From Caldifarciminota bacterium (GTDB lineage Bacteria > Hydrothermota > Tepidihabitantia > SM23-42): a stretch of 61,922 nt of DNA. The notes beneath the pieces are model-generated. The model saw nothing but the letters and a program-made list of their open reading frames with translations. It had not been told where the DNA came from and did not search any database. Below, in pieces: positions 8,259 through 17,485 of this stretch (position 1 is its first letter; each line of letters begins with the position of its first letter). Where the stretch lies: assembly GCA_020353055.1 (NCBI GenBank), contig CP070686.1, forward strand, positions 1,625,705-1,687,626. The letters run 5' to 3'. The position numbers and the translations under genes are program-made.

Positions 8259-9434
8259 ATGAATGCATGTGGGGGAAGAGTCTGGGCAGAGATTTCGCTT
8301 GATCGGCTCAAGAATAACTATGAAATTGTAAGAAAATCAACGGGGGCGGCGAGGGTAATGGCAGCCATAAAAGCTGATGCATATGGTCATGGTGCGATCG
8401 AGGTTGCGCGTATCCTTGAATCGGAAGGCATTTACATGTTCGGTGTGGCCGGGGTTGAGGAAGGGATCGAGCTCAGAGATTCCGGAATAAAGACTAAAAT
8501 ACTCGTCTTAAGCCCTATTCTATACAGTCAAATAGACACGGTACTCGATTATGATATCATCCCGACGATCTCCGAACTCGGATTCTTCGACGCTCTCGAC
8601 AGAATATTGAAGGAGCGTGCGCAACCAGGACTCGTTCATGTTGAAGTCGATACGGGTATGACCAGAACCGGGTTTCCTATCGATGAGGCGGAAAGAGCAC
8701 TGGCCGTTATCAATGCTTCGCCACGGATAAAAATAGATGGAATATTCTCTCATTTCCCTCTTGCTGATGCAGATGGTGCTTTTACCCAGAAGCAGATAGA
8801 CAGATTCAATGACCTCGTGAGCACGATGAAACCGCATGGGATTGAGGTTGGTTCGGTTCATATTGCCAATTCCAGCGGGATTTTCAGATGGCCAAAATCT
8901 CACTATGACCTTGTCCGTCCGGGCATCGCTCTTTACGGCCTAAGGTCTTCTCCTAATATTACTTATGCGGGTGATTTCAAACCAGTGATGAAGCTCAAAT
9001 CACGTGTAGTGAACTTACGTGTTGTTGAAGCTGGTACGCCCGTAAGTTATGGCCATACATATCGTACAAAGAGGCAAAGCAAGATTGCCACGGTCAGTGT
9101 TGGGTATGGTGATGGTTATCCGCGGCTTCTATCGAACAAGGGGGAGGTTCTTATTCGCGCTAATAGAGCGCCTATCGTCGGAACCGTATGTATGGATCTC
9201 ATAATGGTGGATGTGACCGACTTGCCCGCAGTTGAAGTTGGTGATATTGTGACGCTTTTCGGTGAGGACGGAAATGAAGAGATTACGGTGGAGGAATGTG
9301 CCGCAAAGGCGGAAACCATTGTCTATGAAATAACCTCGGGCATCGGGCCACGGGTCGCCAGGGTGTTCAAAATTAACGACGACATCGTCAAGATTAGGAC
9401 CCTGTTAGGAAGATGGGGAAATGGTGGCTGTTAA
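8259..9434 (+). CDS. alr: Alanine racemase
   Basis: A PLP enzyme converting L- to D-alanine for peptidoglycan. With ATG 8259 it has 391 residues, typical for Alr. The N-terminal barrel begins VWAEISLDRLKNNY; the PLP lysine is K38 in VMAAIKADAYGHG. HVEVDTGMTRTGF, IFSHFPLAD and ANSSGIFRWP mark the barrel, and the C-terminal beta domain holds the catalytic-tyrosine motif SVGYGDGYPRLLS and VGTVCMDLIMVDVT. An earlier in-frame ATG at 8253 is only 1 nt from the -10, so it is less likely. A hairpin at 9450-9483 probably ends the transcript. Confidence 0.96.
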   Translation: MNACGGRVWAEISLDRLKNNYEIVRKSTGAARVMAAIKADAYGHGAIEVARILESEGIYMFGVAGVEEGIELRDSGIKTKILVLSPILYSQIDTVLDYDIIPTISELGFFDALDRILKERAQPGLVHVEVDTGMTRTGFPIDEAERALAVINASPRIKIDGIFSHFPLADADGAFTQKQIDRFNDLVSTMKPHGIEVGSVHIANSSGIFRWPKSHYDLVRPGIALYGLRSSPNITYAGDFKPVMKLKSRVVNLRVVEAGTPVSYGHTYRTKRQSKIATVSVGYGDGYPRLLSNKGEVLIRANRAPIVGTVCMDLIMVDVTDLPAVEVGDIVTLFGEDGNEEITVEECAAKAETIVYEITSGIGPRVARVFKINDDIVKIRTLLGRWGNGGC

Positions 9435-9449
9435 TAGAAGAACAACAAT

Positions 9450-9483
9450 CTGCAGCCGTTTGTGTGATCGGCCGCAGTATTTT
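9450..9483 (+). terminator. Rho-independent terminator-like hairpin after alr
   Basis: CTGCAGCCG (9450-9458) pairs with CGGCCGCAG (9469-9477) with one mismatch and a 10-nt loop, followed by TATTTT. It lies 15 nt after the alr stop. Confidence 0.55.
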
Positions 9484-9502
9484 GGTGATGATGCATTTCA
9501 TG

Positions 9503-9530
9503 TTGAAAAGTTCGTATCTTGTGTTATTTT
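9503..9530 (+). promoter_or_regulatory. Predicted promoter of the LysM/TPR operon
   Basis: TTGAAA (9503-9508), 16-bp spacer, TATTTT (9525-9530). Transcription from about 9537 would give a short leader containing AAGGAGGAAGG before ATG 9555, so unlike purA and alr this gene is translated from a conventional ribosome binding site. Confidence 0.4.
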
Positions 9531-9554
9531 ATCAGAAGGAATAAGGAGGAAGGC

Positions 9555-10565
9555 ATGAAGAAATTGTTGATACTGCTGGTATTTGTCTCGGTGTTTGCAC
9601 AAGAGGCGACCCATGCGGTCAAAGATGGTGATACACTGTGGGATATCGCGGGATTCTATTATCAAAATCCTTTCCTGTGGCCGTATATCTGGCGTGCTAA
9701 TTTGACGAAGATTGCCGATCCGCACTGGATCTATCCAGAACAGCTTTTTGTTATTCCGCCTTCGCCCGAAGAGGCGATATCAGAGATACCCGAGGAAGTG
9801 CCGGTGTACGTGCCGGAGGAGGAAGTGACGATGATACCACCGGAAGAACCAACGACCGAGGTTTTTTCTGTTATCGAACCAGAAAGAAGAGTATTCAGTG
9901 AGCAATTGATCCATCGCGCCGGGTTCATACTCGAACAAGATATGCCTTATTGGGGTAAGATTGTTGGTGTTGAGCAAAGCTATGAAAAGGCGCTTTCTGC
10001 GTATCAAGTTGTCTATGTCGATCGCGCTGAAAATGTGAACGTTGATGACCAGTTGACAATATACCGACCTGGTAAAGTAATAACTCACCCAAAAACAGGG
10101 AAAAGATTGGGAAAGGAAGTCATTGTTTTGGGCAAAGCCGTTGTTGAAGCAGTCGGCGAAGAAGGTTCGCGATGCAAAATCATGGCTTCTTACGATATCA
10201 TCAAGAAAGGTGATTTTGTAACGCCATACGAACCGGTACTGGCGCCCGATAAGGTTGAATTAATACCGACTGAAAAAGAAATAGAGGGTTATGTTGTTGA
10301 GGTCAAGACGGGTCAAAAATTGACGCCACCTCATGTTTTTGCATACATCGATCAGGGTGAGGATACAGGTATTGCTGTCGGTGATGTCTTTGATATCTAC
10401 CAGGAGCGAATTGTAGCTGGCAAGAAGATGCCCGATATCGATATTGGCCATGTACAAGTGATTAGTGTATTCAGTGAAGTTTCGATTGGGTTGATATTGG
10501 CAAGCCGGGAGCCCCTTGCGATCAGAAGAGGAGAGAGGTGCCGGCTGGTTTCGGAGGCCAGGTGA
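9555..10565 (+). CDS. Secreted LysM-domain protein
   Basis: A 336-residue protein starting at ATG 9555, chosen because AAGGAGGAAGG precedes it and a signal peptide follows (MKKLLILLVFVSVFAQ). Residues about 17-70 form a LysM module: HAVKDGDTLWDIAGFYYQNP, WPYIWRANL, IADPHWIYPEQLFVIP. An acidic, proline-rich linker (about 72-115) separates it from a C-terminal half with repeated short beta-rich segments (VYVDRAENVNVDDQLTIYR; GEDTGIAVGDVFDIYQE), reminiscent of proteins annotated as LysM peptidoglycan-binding in WOR-3-like genomes. It probably sits in the periplasm bound to peptidoglycan. Its stop overlaps the next gene by 4 nt (GTGA). Function beyond wall binding is unknown. Confidence 0.85.
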   Translation: MKKLLILLVFVSVFAQEATHAVKDGDTLWDIAGFYYQNPFLWPYIWRANLTKIADPHWIYPEQLFVIPPSPEEAISEIPEEVPVYVPEEEVTMIPPEEPTTEVFSVIEPERRVFSEQLIHRAGFILEQDMPYWGKIVGVEQSYEKALSAYQVVYVDRAENVNVDDQLTIYRPGKVITHPKTGKRLGKEVIVLGKAVVEAVGEEGSRCKIMASYDIIKKGDFVTPYEPVLAPDKVELIPTEKEIEGYVVEVKTGQKLTPPHVFAYIDQGEDTGIAVGDVFDIYQERIVAGKKMPDIDIGHVQVISVFSEVSIGLILASREPLAIRRGERCRLVSEAR

Positions 10566-11026
10566 AAGAAAAGGATGTACTGAGTCAGGTATATCTTTTC
10601 CGTGAATTGACACCAGGAGAAATGGAAAGGCTTCTATCGATTTCGAAAGAAAAAAAGGTCAAAAAGAATGAAATCGTCTTCAGAGAAGGCGACATTGGTG
10701 ATGCCTTCTATCTCATCGTTACCGGTAGCGTGCGGATCTCGACCCTGGTACCAGGTGTGGGTGAAGAGGCGTTAACCATTTTGAAGGAAGGGGAATATTT
10801 CGGTGAGATGGCATTGATCGATGATGCGCCGCGGTCGGCATCGGCAATTGCCAATGACGATGCTATGCTTCTTTGCATAGGGAAGGATGATTTCCGCAAA
10901 TTGCTGGAACGCCAGACCGATATAGCGTACAAGCTGCTTTGGATTTTCACGAAGACGCTTTCTGCTCGTTTACGAAAAACAGATGAGCAGCTGAAGAGTA
11001 TATTTTCAATAGCCAAGACGTTCTGA
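10562..11026 (+). CDS. Stand-alone cyclic-nucleotide-binding domain protein
   Basis: A 154-residue protein starting at GTG 10562, with GGAGG 4 nt upstream and a GTGA overlap with the LysM gene. An upstream ATG (10538) exists but lacks a site. The fold is a CRP-type cyclic-nucleotide-binding barrel: FREGDIGDAFYLIVTGSVR, then the phosphate-binding-cassette region GEYFGEMALIDDAPRSASA. There is no helix-turn-helix, so it is not a transcription factor by itself. A short C-terminal helix (LLWIFTKTLSARLRKTDEQ) could mediate dimers. It may sense a nucleotide and act on the TPR proteins encoded next to it; this is context inference. Confidence 0.88.
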   Translation: MKEKDVLSQVYLFRELTPGEMERLLSISKEKKVKKNEIVFREGDIGDAFYLIVTGSVRISTLVPGVGEEALTILKEGEYFGEMALIDDAPRSASAIANDDAMLLCIGKDDFRKLLERQTDIAYKLLWIFTKTLSARLRKTDEQLKSIFSIAKTF

Positions 11027-11072
11027 GCGTCTGAAAAATTGGTTTTGGATGGTGCAGACGTCTGGAGGATAA

Positions 11073-11396
11073 ATGGGTAGGGTGCTGATTGCGGTCTTGG
11101 GTTTATCTTTGATTATCGAAAGGGCAACTGAGAAGATACTATACCTTGTACCAGCCCGAAACAGAAAATTGTATGCCTGGCTCACCAGTACTGTATTGGG
11201 TTTATTGATAAGCTTCGTTTTCCGTTTCGGCCTCATGAGGGAGCTGGGATTAACCGTCAGTTCGGAAATCGCCAACTGGCTCGACTATCTGGTGACAGGC
11301 GTTCTACTTGCTGCAGGCAGCGAACCGATTCATTCGTTGGTTGCTGTGCTCGCTGTCAAGAAGGAAGAGTTGCAGAAGAGGGTAAAGAGTGTTTGA
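11073..11396 (+). CDS. Small hypothetical membrane protein
   Basis: A 107-residue protein with TGGAGGATAA just before ATG 11073. Three likely transmembrane segments: near residues 3-25 (VLIAVLGLSLIIERAT), 33-53 (AWLTSTVLGLLISFVF) and 70-93 (LDYLVTGVLLAAGS to SLVAVLAV), ending in a charged tail (KKEELQKRVKS). I do not recognise the family. The size and layout are holin-like, but it sits in a housekeeping-like operon rather than near a lysin. It overlaps the following TPR gene by 8 nt, so coupled translation and a role as membrane anchor for the operon's other products are plausible. Confidence 0.7.
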   Translation: MGRVLIAVLGLSLIIERATEKILYLVPARNRKLYAWLTSTVLGLLISFVFRFGLMRELGLTVSSEIANWLDYLVTGVLLAAGSEPIHSLVAVLAVKKEELQKRVKSV

Positions 11397-14300
11397 TATA
11401 TTCAGTGTAAAGGATCCACAGAAGGCCCTGCAGAAAGCGCACGAATACATCCGCGAGGACAAAATACAAGCGGCAATAAGGGTGCTCGAAGAGAACATGA
11501 CGGATGATAGCGAGTCTTTTGATCTATCCCAGGAATTAGCCCGTCTTTACTACGAAGTTGAAGAACGCGGGCGCGCAGTCGATTTGTTGCGTAGAATTCA
11601 AAGAACCGTACCATCAAGAACCGACGAAGTAGTGGCTCAACTTTCTGAATTATTCTACCGTCATACTTCAATTGATGCTGGAGAACTCCTCGTCCAACTG
11701 TATAACTCGCAGCAGAGGTACGAAGAAATTAGTAAGATTCTACTGGCACTGAGTGAGCACGATAGAAATCTTCTGGTCAAGAAATATGAAAAGTTAAGGC
11801 AGAATATCGAAGCGAAGAATGTCATCTTGAAGCATGACTTTGACAATATTATTATTCTCTCTTCTCTGAAATTCTTCTTGGACGCAAGTGAAGATGCAGT
11901 TACTACTGTCGAACCACTCATGTCCATCGATCTTTTCAAGAAACCTTTGCTCCACTGGGCACGTGTCATTGGAAGGGAGCGTTACAGTGATTCCTATGCG
12001 GTATTGTTGCTGCTTAAGGCACAGTTGGCAAATGATGATTATGAAGGTGCTTTGACCCAGGCCCAGCGGATATTGGAGAAATTTCCGGATGTTTCTGATG
12101 CACTCATCGATATCTTATCGTCGATAAAACCACCACCAACCATTCAGCCAGCATACACACAGATGTTGACCGACCTATACATTACTCAAGGTGATCTGGA
12201 CACTTCTATTGAGCAATTACAGCAAGTGCTTGAAGACGATACCAGGGACATCGACGCGGTAATTAAGGATTTGAGAAAGCTGGAGTTGGTCAATCCGAAA
12301 GACCTGAAGATTCTCTACACACTGGCAGATGCGTATCTACGTGCAAAGAGAATACCGCTGGCCGTAAGTGAACTCGACAAAATATATGAGATAGACGAAG
12401 GGCAGTATCAAGAAGTCTTGAAACGGTACAAACAGGCTTTCGAACAGAAGCAGAATGATCCTTTTGTAATCCAGGGAATCGTTAATCTGTACTTGAAGCA
12501 CAATGAGATCACTGCAGCCGTTGACGTCATCGAATCCGTTTATGGACTGGACCCTGGTTTGCTCAATGAGTATATTCTGAATCTCAATGCAATTCTGGAA
12601 AAGGATTTCGACAACATAAAGGCACTTTTCCTGCTCGGTCAGTGCTATGCGCGCAAGGGAGACCGAGAGAGTGCTTTACTCATCTTCCAGAGATTGATGG
12701 ATAGAGGACAGTACGGATATGTTAATGATGCGGCCACCGACATCAGTTCTACTTATCCAGAGGACGTTGAATATGTGAACCTGCGCGCGACCAGTCTCGT
12801 TATGCTGGGTAAATCCGAAGAGGCACTGCGGGTACTCATGGATTATTTCGAGATGAAGCCGGATCAACTGGTTCGTCTATTTCCATCTTTTGATCTCATC
12901 GTCAGCAAGAAGCCGGATCTGTTTGCCAGTGTCGAGCCGTTATACAAGAAATATAGGAAGGTGGACGCGTTTGTGGCTGAACTAGCCATGGCAAGGGCCT
13001 ATGCGTATATTGGGTCTTACAGGAAATCGGTCAGTAGCTTCGAGAAGTGCTTCAAGACCGCGGAAGATAAGGAAGTGACGAAACGAGCCCTCATCGAGGT
13101 GATCAAAGAAAGACCAAACGCTGTTCCATTACTGCTCTCTGCCGCGCGGGTGTTTATCAGCGAGGGCGAGATGGAAATTGCCACTCAATTCTTCAAGACT
13201 GCACAATCGGTCGATCCACAAGCCTTTTTTGAAATCATCAATGAATTCTATGACGCCATCAAAACATTTCCCAAAGATCGGGAGGCGAGGACATTATTGG
13301 TTGAGACATTCTTCAGCCGGGGAATGTGGGACAAGGTGATAGAGGAATCGCGTCGTGCGGTTGAAGTTTTTAAAAAAGACGCATATTATTTCAATCTCAA
13401 ACTTGGCCAGGCACAGGTCGAAGTGGGACAATTGAGTGATGCGGTAAGACCTTTGATGATCAGTTTGGATGGTGATGAGGATTATTCAACCGAAGTCATT
13501 GAATGTTTGGATAGAATTCTAAAAACTGACAAAAGTAATGTGCCGGCACATTTTGCGCGTGGCCGGGCGTTGAGCAGGGCTGGGCGTATTGACGAAGCGG
13601 TTGAAGAATATTTGTTGACGGCCAGGATTTTGCCGACGAGGTCAAGTCATGTTCTCGCTGAGTTGAAGACGCTTGCGTCAAAGGTGATGGCTCATCCAAA
13701 GATAATGTTTGCCCTCGGCATTATCGAATTGAATCTGGAGAAATACGAAAATGCGATAGATGATCTCATGAAATCTGCTGAGATGGATCCTTCGTTCGTC
13801 CGCAAAGTGATTCCGCTTCTCGAGCGTCTGCAAAATGATGTCTCGAGCCCGCTGCTCAGCTTCTCACTCGCGAAATTGTATTACTTTACAGGACTCAAGA
13901 GTTCAGCGATAGAATTTCTTTCACAGTCCCATGAGCAGGACAAGAAATATAGAGAGCCCGTAATCGCCGAGATGAAGAAAATATGTGCAGATAATCCGCA
14001 GGACATCGAGTGTCGTAAGAGGTTGGCCGAGATATATTTTAATTACCATAATTGGGAAGATACGCTGACACTGTTTGATGAGATATATGACCTGGAAAGG
14101 AAGGAAAGCGTTTGGCTCAAGGGTTATGTCGGCCGCATTATCCAGGCTGATTTCCAATCACCGCCTGCTTACTATTTTCTTGCTCGTATTTTTATGGATG
14201 AAGGCGAGCATGAAAAGGCGGTTGAGGTTTACAGAAAATTGGCAGAGATGGTGCCAACCGAAACGGTCGGTGTCATGGGTACGCTGAGCAAATATGAAGA

Positions 14301-15117
14301 AAAAACAGCTGAGGTGCTGTTATATTTAGGTGATCTTTATATTGAAAGCGGTTATACGAAGGAGTGTATCGACGTTCTTGATGAGCTTCTTTCGAAGCAT
14401 TCCTCTTATGCCGGGCAAATAACCGGTCGGTTAGATAAGATGGTTGACAAATATCCCGATGTCGGAGATGCACATTTATTGCTGGGTAGAATATACGCTT
14501 GTCAGGGCAATTATGATAGTTCGGCTAAATCATATGAGAAGGCCATGCAGTTGATGCCGGATCGGGACGATGTGGTTTTGAAACTTGGACAACTGCTGCA
14601 CGAAGCAGGTGAGACAGAACGGGCGATTAAGATTTACTCTGATCTACTGTGCAGGACGAGAGATCGGAAATCCGTTTACCGCATGATAAAGGCTGCACGT
14701 GAAGATTATTACAAAGAGAGGATTGCGACACTGCAGGGTGAAGACGATGAGGCGAGACTGCAGAGAGCATACTTATATCTGTTGATGAACAAAACGCAGG
14801 AAGCGGAGCGCGAGCTCGATTTTGAAAGCGGCGATGAATCAGTATCCAAACGTCATGCTATGATGAGAGCACGACTCTGTTTGAAAAAGAAACGGCCCAT
14901 GGATGCACTCGAGATTATGCAAATGTTACCGCTCGACAAAGAAACAGCTGAAACATACGCTGATGTCTATGAGGCGATGGGTTCATTCGGCGCCGCGGCT
15001 CTTGCGCTGAGGCAGGCGGGCGTTGGTGGTATGGAGCAACGCATAAGCAGTTTTGAGAGACTTGCGCAGGCCAAGAGGGCAACGAAGGGCAAGTATTTTG
15101 TCGAAGGGAGGACCTGA
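11389..15117 (+). CDS. Giant tetratricopeptide-repeat protein
   Basis: A 1242-residue protein, starting at GTG 11389 inside the end of the preceding gene. No signal peptide; probably cytosolic. It is built of helical hairpins along its whole length, with TPR-like units such as FALGIIELNLEKYENAIDDL, AYYFLARIFMDEGEHEKAVEVY and DAHLLLGRIYACQGNYDSSAKSYEKAMQL. Such proteins act as assembly scaffolds; no catalytic motif is visible. Its stop overlaps the ATG of the next TPR gene by one base. In context with a cyclic-nucleotide-binding domain and a LysM protein, it may organise an envelope-associated or signalling complex, but the function is unknown. Confidence 0.85.
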   Translation: MFDIFSVKDPQKALQKAHEYIREDKIQAAIRVLEENMTDDSESFDLSQELARLYYEVEERGRAVDLLRRIQRTVPSRTDEVVAQLSELFYRHTSIDAGELLVQLYNSQQRYEEISKILLALSEHDRNLLVKKYEKLRQNIEAKNVILKHDFDNIIILSSLKFFLDASEDAVTTVEPLMSIDLFKKPLLHWARVIGRERYSDSYAVLLLLKAQLANDDYEGALTQAQRILEKFPDVSDALIDILSSIKPPPTIQPAYTQMLTDLYITQGDLDTSIEQLQQVLEDDTRDIDAVIKDLRKLELVNPKDLKILYTLADAYLRAKRIPLAVSELDKIYEIDEGQYQEVLKRYKQAFEQKQNDPFVIQGIVNLYLKHNEITAAVDVIESVYGLDPGLLNEYILNLNAILEKDFDNIKALFLLGQCYARKGDRESALLIFQRLMDRGQYGYVNDAATDISSTYPEDVEYVNLRATSLVMLGKSEEALRVLMDYFEMKPDQLVRLFPSFDLIVSKKPDLFASVEPLYKKYRKVDAFVAELAMARAYAYIGSYRKSVSSFEKCFKTAEDKEVTKRALIEVIKERPNAVPLLLSAARVFISEGEMEIATQFFKTAQSVDPQAFFEIINEFYDAIKTFPKDREARTLLVETFFSRGMWDKVIEESRRAVEVFKKDAYYFNLKLGQAQVEVGQLSDAVRPLMISLDGDEDYSTEVIECLDRILKTDKSNVPAHFARGRALSRAGRIDEAVEEYLLTARILPTRSSHVLAELKTLASKVMAHPKIMFALGIIELNLEKYENAIDDLMKSAEMDPSFVRKVIPLLERLQNDVSSPLLSFSLAKLYYFTGLKSSAIEFLSQSHEQDKKYREPVIAEMKKICADNPQDIECRKRLAEIYFNYHNWEDTLTLFDEIYDLERKESVWLKGYVGRIIQADFQSPPAYYFLARIFMDEGEHEKAVEVYRKLAEMVPTETVGVMGTLSKYEEKTAEVLLYLGDLYIESGYTKECIDVLDELLSKHSSYAGQITGRLDKMVDKYPDVGDAHLLLGRIYACQGNYDSSAKSYEKAMQLMPDRDDVVLKLGQLLHEAGETERAIKIYSDLLCRTRDRKSVYRMIKAAREDYYKERIATLQGEDDEARLQRAYLYLLMNKTQEAERELDFESGDESVSKRHAMMRARLCLKKKRPMDALEIMQMLPLDKETAETYADVYEAMGSFGAAALALRQAGVGGMEQRISSFERLAQAKRATKGKYFVEGRT

Positions 15118-16922
15118 TGAAATGCCCTTTTCTGATCAAGCGAAGTGAAGTATACGATGATGATGGCAAAAAGATCGACGAGGAGGTGGAACTGCTTGCA
15201 TGCATGAAGAATGAGTGCATGGTTTATGATAGCGCCACGAAACTTTGCTCGCTACTTTCCTCGAATATGAAAACCGGTGTGCTTATCGATGATTATAAGA
15301 AAGGCGTGAAGGAGTTAAAGGATGAAATGTCACGTGGTGTCGATGCACTCGGTGAAGGTATCTCGGCGACCGGGAGCAAGTTGCAAGAAGAAATAGTAGG
15401 GCGCCTGGATGTCCAGAAGAAGCAAATTGAGGTCATGATTTTGGGTTTTGATAAGTTACAGGAGGCATTCAGTAGTAAATTCGAAGAACTAAACATTGGT
15501 CTGCAAAACCTTGGCAGTGCTATTGCTGATAAAATCGCGACACTTAGTGAAGTGTTTGAAAGGCAATCTGAGGGTTTGAAGGCAGCCGTCGGTTCCTTGC
15601 AGGAAAAAGTCAGCGAACTGAACACAAATAATATGCGCGTTTCCGACACAATGCTGGCGGGTATAGATAGCGTGGGTGGACGTCTAAGTGAAGAAATGAC
15701 GGGCTTGAAGATGCAGAGTGCGGAAGCGATCGAGCGCGCGGTCAAAGATTTGGCTACGAAATTCGATGATGTGAATCAACATCTTTCAACTATGTCTGAA
15801 GCGACCGGTGCCCAGAATCAAGCTCTGGTTGATAAAATAGCAGGTATTGATGAGGTTATGAAAACCGTTACAAACGAATTACGCTTCGACGTATCATCCA
15901 CTGCTGATAGGTTTAGAGATGAAATAAACGGTTATCTCAATAGCGTTAAGAGTGAAATCGTTAATCTCAAAACAGGGCAGACGGCCTCGTTAGACAACTT
16001 GCGTGGTGATTTTACCGAATTGCGTAGCGTATTTAGCAGTGCTGCATCGAGCCTTGAATCAATGGCGGCGATGATGGAGAATCTCAACAATAACTATCTC
16101 CAATCATTGGGTAAAATCGCTGCTTTGGCTGAAGGTATGAGAACCGGCGTCGCGGAGGTCGGGGAATCGATGACCAAGTCAATGAAAGATATGACAAGCG
16201 AAGCGAGCGATCGGCTCGGTGCGGTCGGCAAGCAGTATGAAAAGACCTTTAGTGCGGTTGAGAAGTTCGCTGAAAGATTCGAGGATTTGAATAACCGCGT
16301 TGTTGAGATGACCTCTTCGATCACGAACGAATTTAATGAGTCTATTGACCGGCAGACGAAGTTGTCTGAGTATACAAAAGACATCCTGCAAAATATCCAG
16401 AACTTCTTGCAGAAAGAAGCAGACAGATTCGAGAAGGAGAAGGAATTGAGCAGGAAAAAGACCGCACTGGATCATTTTGATCGGGCTACTCTCTACTTCT
16501 ATCGTGGTAACTATGAACTCGCACTGAATGAAATAGACCGGTCATTAGAAATCGACAAAACAGCTGAGTATTTTAATCTCAAGGGTCTGATCCTAGCCGA
16601 GCTGGGCAAATATGAAGATTCAAAAGAAGCCTACCTGCAAGCCATTGAAAGGGAGCCTGAGTTTGCTGAGTTGCACAATAATCTTGGTTTATTGTATCTC
16701 AAGATGAAGAACGTCAATGAAGCGATTCTATCGTTTGAAGAATCAGTGAAAAAAAATGTGAACAACGCTATGGCCTACGTGAACCTGGGTAAAGCATTGA
16801 TTGAACTGGAGAGATTTGACGAGGCGTTGAAGGCTTATAATCAAGCCCTCCACATCGACCCTTCTAATCAGGAAGCCAAAGAGGCGGTTAAACTTTATAA
16901 AGAAGGCAAAATCGAAGCATGA
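15117..16922 (+). CDS. Coiled-coil protein with N-terminal Cys cluster and C-terminal TPRs
   Basis: A 601-residue protein. GGGAGG lies before the ATG, which shares a base with the previous stop. The first 45 residues hold four cysteines (C3, C29, C34, C44) that could bind a metal or cluster. Residues about 55-440 are a long heptad-rich region resembling the signalling coiled coil of chemoreceptors or apolipoprotein-like repeats (SVGGRLSEEMTGLKMQSAEA), with no membrane segment. Residues about 450-595 contain three or four TPRs (ATLYFYRGNYELALNEID; NNLGLLYLKMKNVNEAILSFEE; VNLGKALIELERFDEALKAY). It probably forms filaments or bundles docking onto partners of this operon. Function unknown. Confidence 0.85.
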   Translation: MKCPFLIKRSEVYDDDGKKIDEEVELLACMKNECMVYDSATKLCSLLSSNMKTGVLIDDYKKGVKELKDEMSRGVDALGEGISATGSKLQEEIVGRLDVQKKQIEVMILGFDKLQEAFSSKFEELNIGLQNLGSAIADKIATLSEVFERQSEGLKAAVGSLQEKVSELNTNNMRVSDTMLAGIDSVGGRLSEEMTGLKMQSAEAIERAVKDLATKFDDVNQHLSTMSEATGAQNQALVDKIAGIDEVMKTVTNELRFDVSSTADRFRDEINGYLNSVKSEIVNLKTGQTASLDNLRGDFTELRSVFSSAASSLESMAAMMENLNNNYLQSLGKIAALAEGMRTGVAEVGESMTKSMKDMTSEASDRLGAVGKQYEKTFSAVEKFAERFEDLNNRVVEMTSSITNEFNESIDRQTKLSEYTKDILQNIQNFLQKEADRFEKEKELSRKKTALDHFDRATLYFYRGNYELALNEIDRSLEIDKTAEYFNLKGLILAELGKYEDSKEAYLQAIEREPEFAELHNNLGLLYLKMKNVNEAILSFEESVKKNVNNAMAYVNLGKALIELERFDEALKAYNQALHIDPSNQEAKEAVKLYKEGKIEA

Positions 16923-16939
16923 GGCAATAGGGTATTTCT

Positions 16940-17317
16940 ATGGACATAATTGAAAAGTTGAAAAAGGAAAAAAAGGTGAGATCGGTGTTTGAAGTCATCT
17001 TTAAGAGCAAGGAAGCGAAAACCGCTCCTGAAGAAAAACTCGCAGACATTGAGGTGCGTGAGCTCGATCCCGCTTCACCCTCGGTTTCTGAACCAACGCA
17101 GGAAGATGAGGTTGAAGACGAGGAGAAGCCAGTCCGGGAATTCAGAACCGAGGGTATGCACGAATTCGATATGGATAGCCTCAGTGCTTCAGGAGAGGGC
17201 GCATTGAGGATCGAGTACAAGGCAAAGGTCAGTAAACTGATTGACGAGCGCAGGGTCGATGAAGCGATCGAGATCCTGAAAGAACTGAAGTCAAAATTGG
17301 ACAAGATCGGAGAGTAG
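16940..17317 (+). CDS. Small acidic hypothetical protein
   Basis: A 125-residue protein 17 nt after the coiled-coil/TPR gene and probably the last gene of its operon. An N-terminal basic helix (MDIIEKLKKEKKVRSVFEVI) is followed by an acidic low-complexity linker (about 45-75, EDEVEDEEKPV) and a C-terminal helical pair (KVSKLIDERRVDEAIEILKELKSK) resembling half a TPR. No family recognised. The terminal helices suggest binding to the neighbouring TPR proteins. Translation is supported by operon position and charge-typical composition rather than by homology. Confidence 0.6.
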   Translation: MDIIEKLKKEKKVRSVFEVIFKSKEAKTAPEEKLADIEVRELDPASPSVSEPTQEDEVEDEEKPVREFRTEGMHEFDMDSLSASGEGALRIEYKAKVSKLIDERRVDEAIEILKELKSKLDKIGE

Positions 17318-17441
17318 CCTGCTACGTTCCGGGTCTGAATCACATTGATTTGAGCGCCGGTTGTTGATTTAAACGGCGTTCCCTTTTCTAAAAAAATATA
17401 ATAAACTACGCCGAGAGTTGGATATTTTCTTATGATGAATT

Positions 17442-17479
17442 AAGGGCCCGCACCTGGATTCATACGGGTGCGGGCCCTT
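17442..17479. terminator. Bidirectional terminator hairpin between convergent operons
   Basis: AAGGGCCCGCACC (17442-17454) pairs perfectly with GGTGCGGGCCCTT (17467-17479); 13-bp GC-rich stem, 12-nt loop. It lies between the end of the TPR operon (+) and the PPDK stop (-), and the strength of the stem suggests it serves both. The flanks are AT-rich but lack a long T run. Confidence 0.7.
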
Positions 17480-17485
17480 CTGTAA

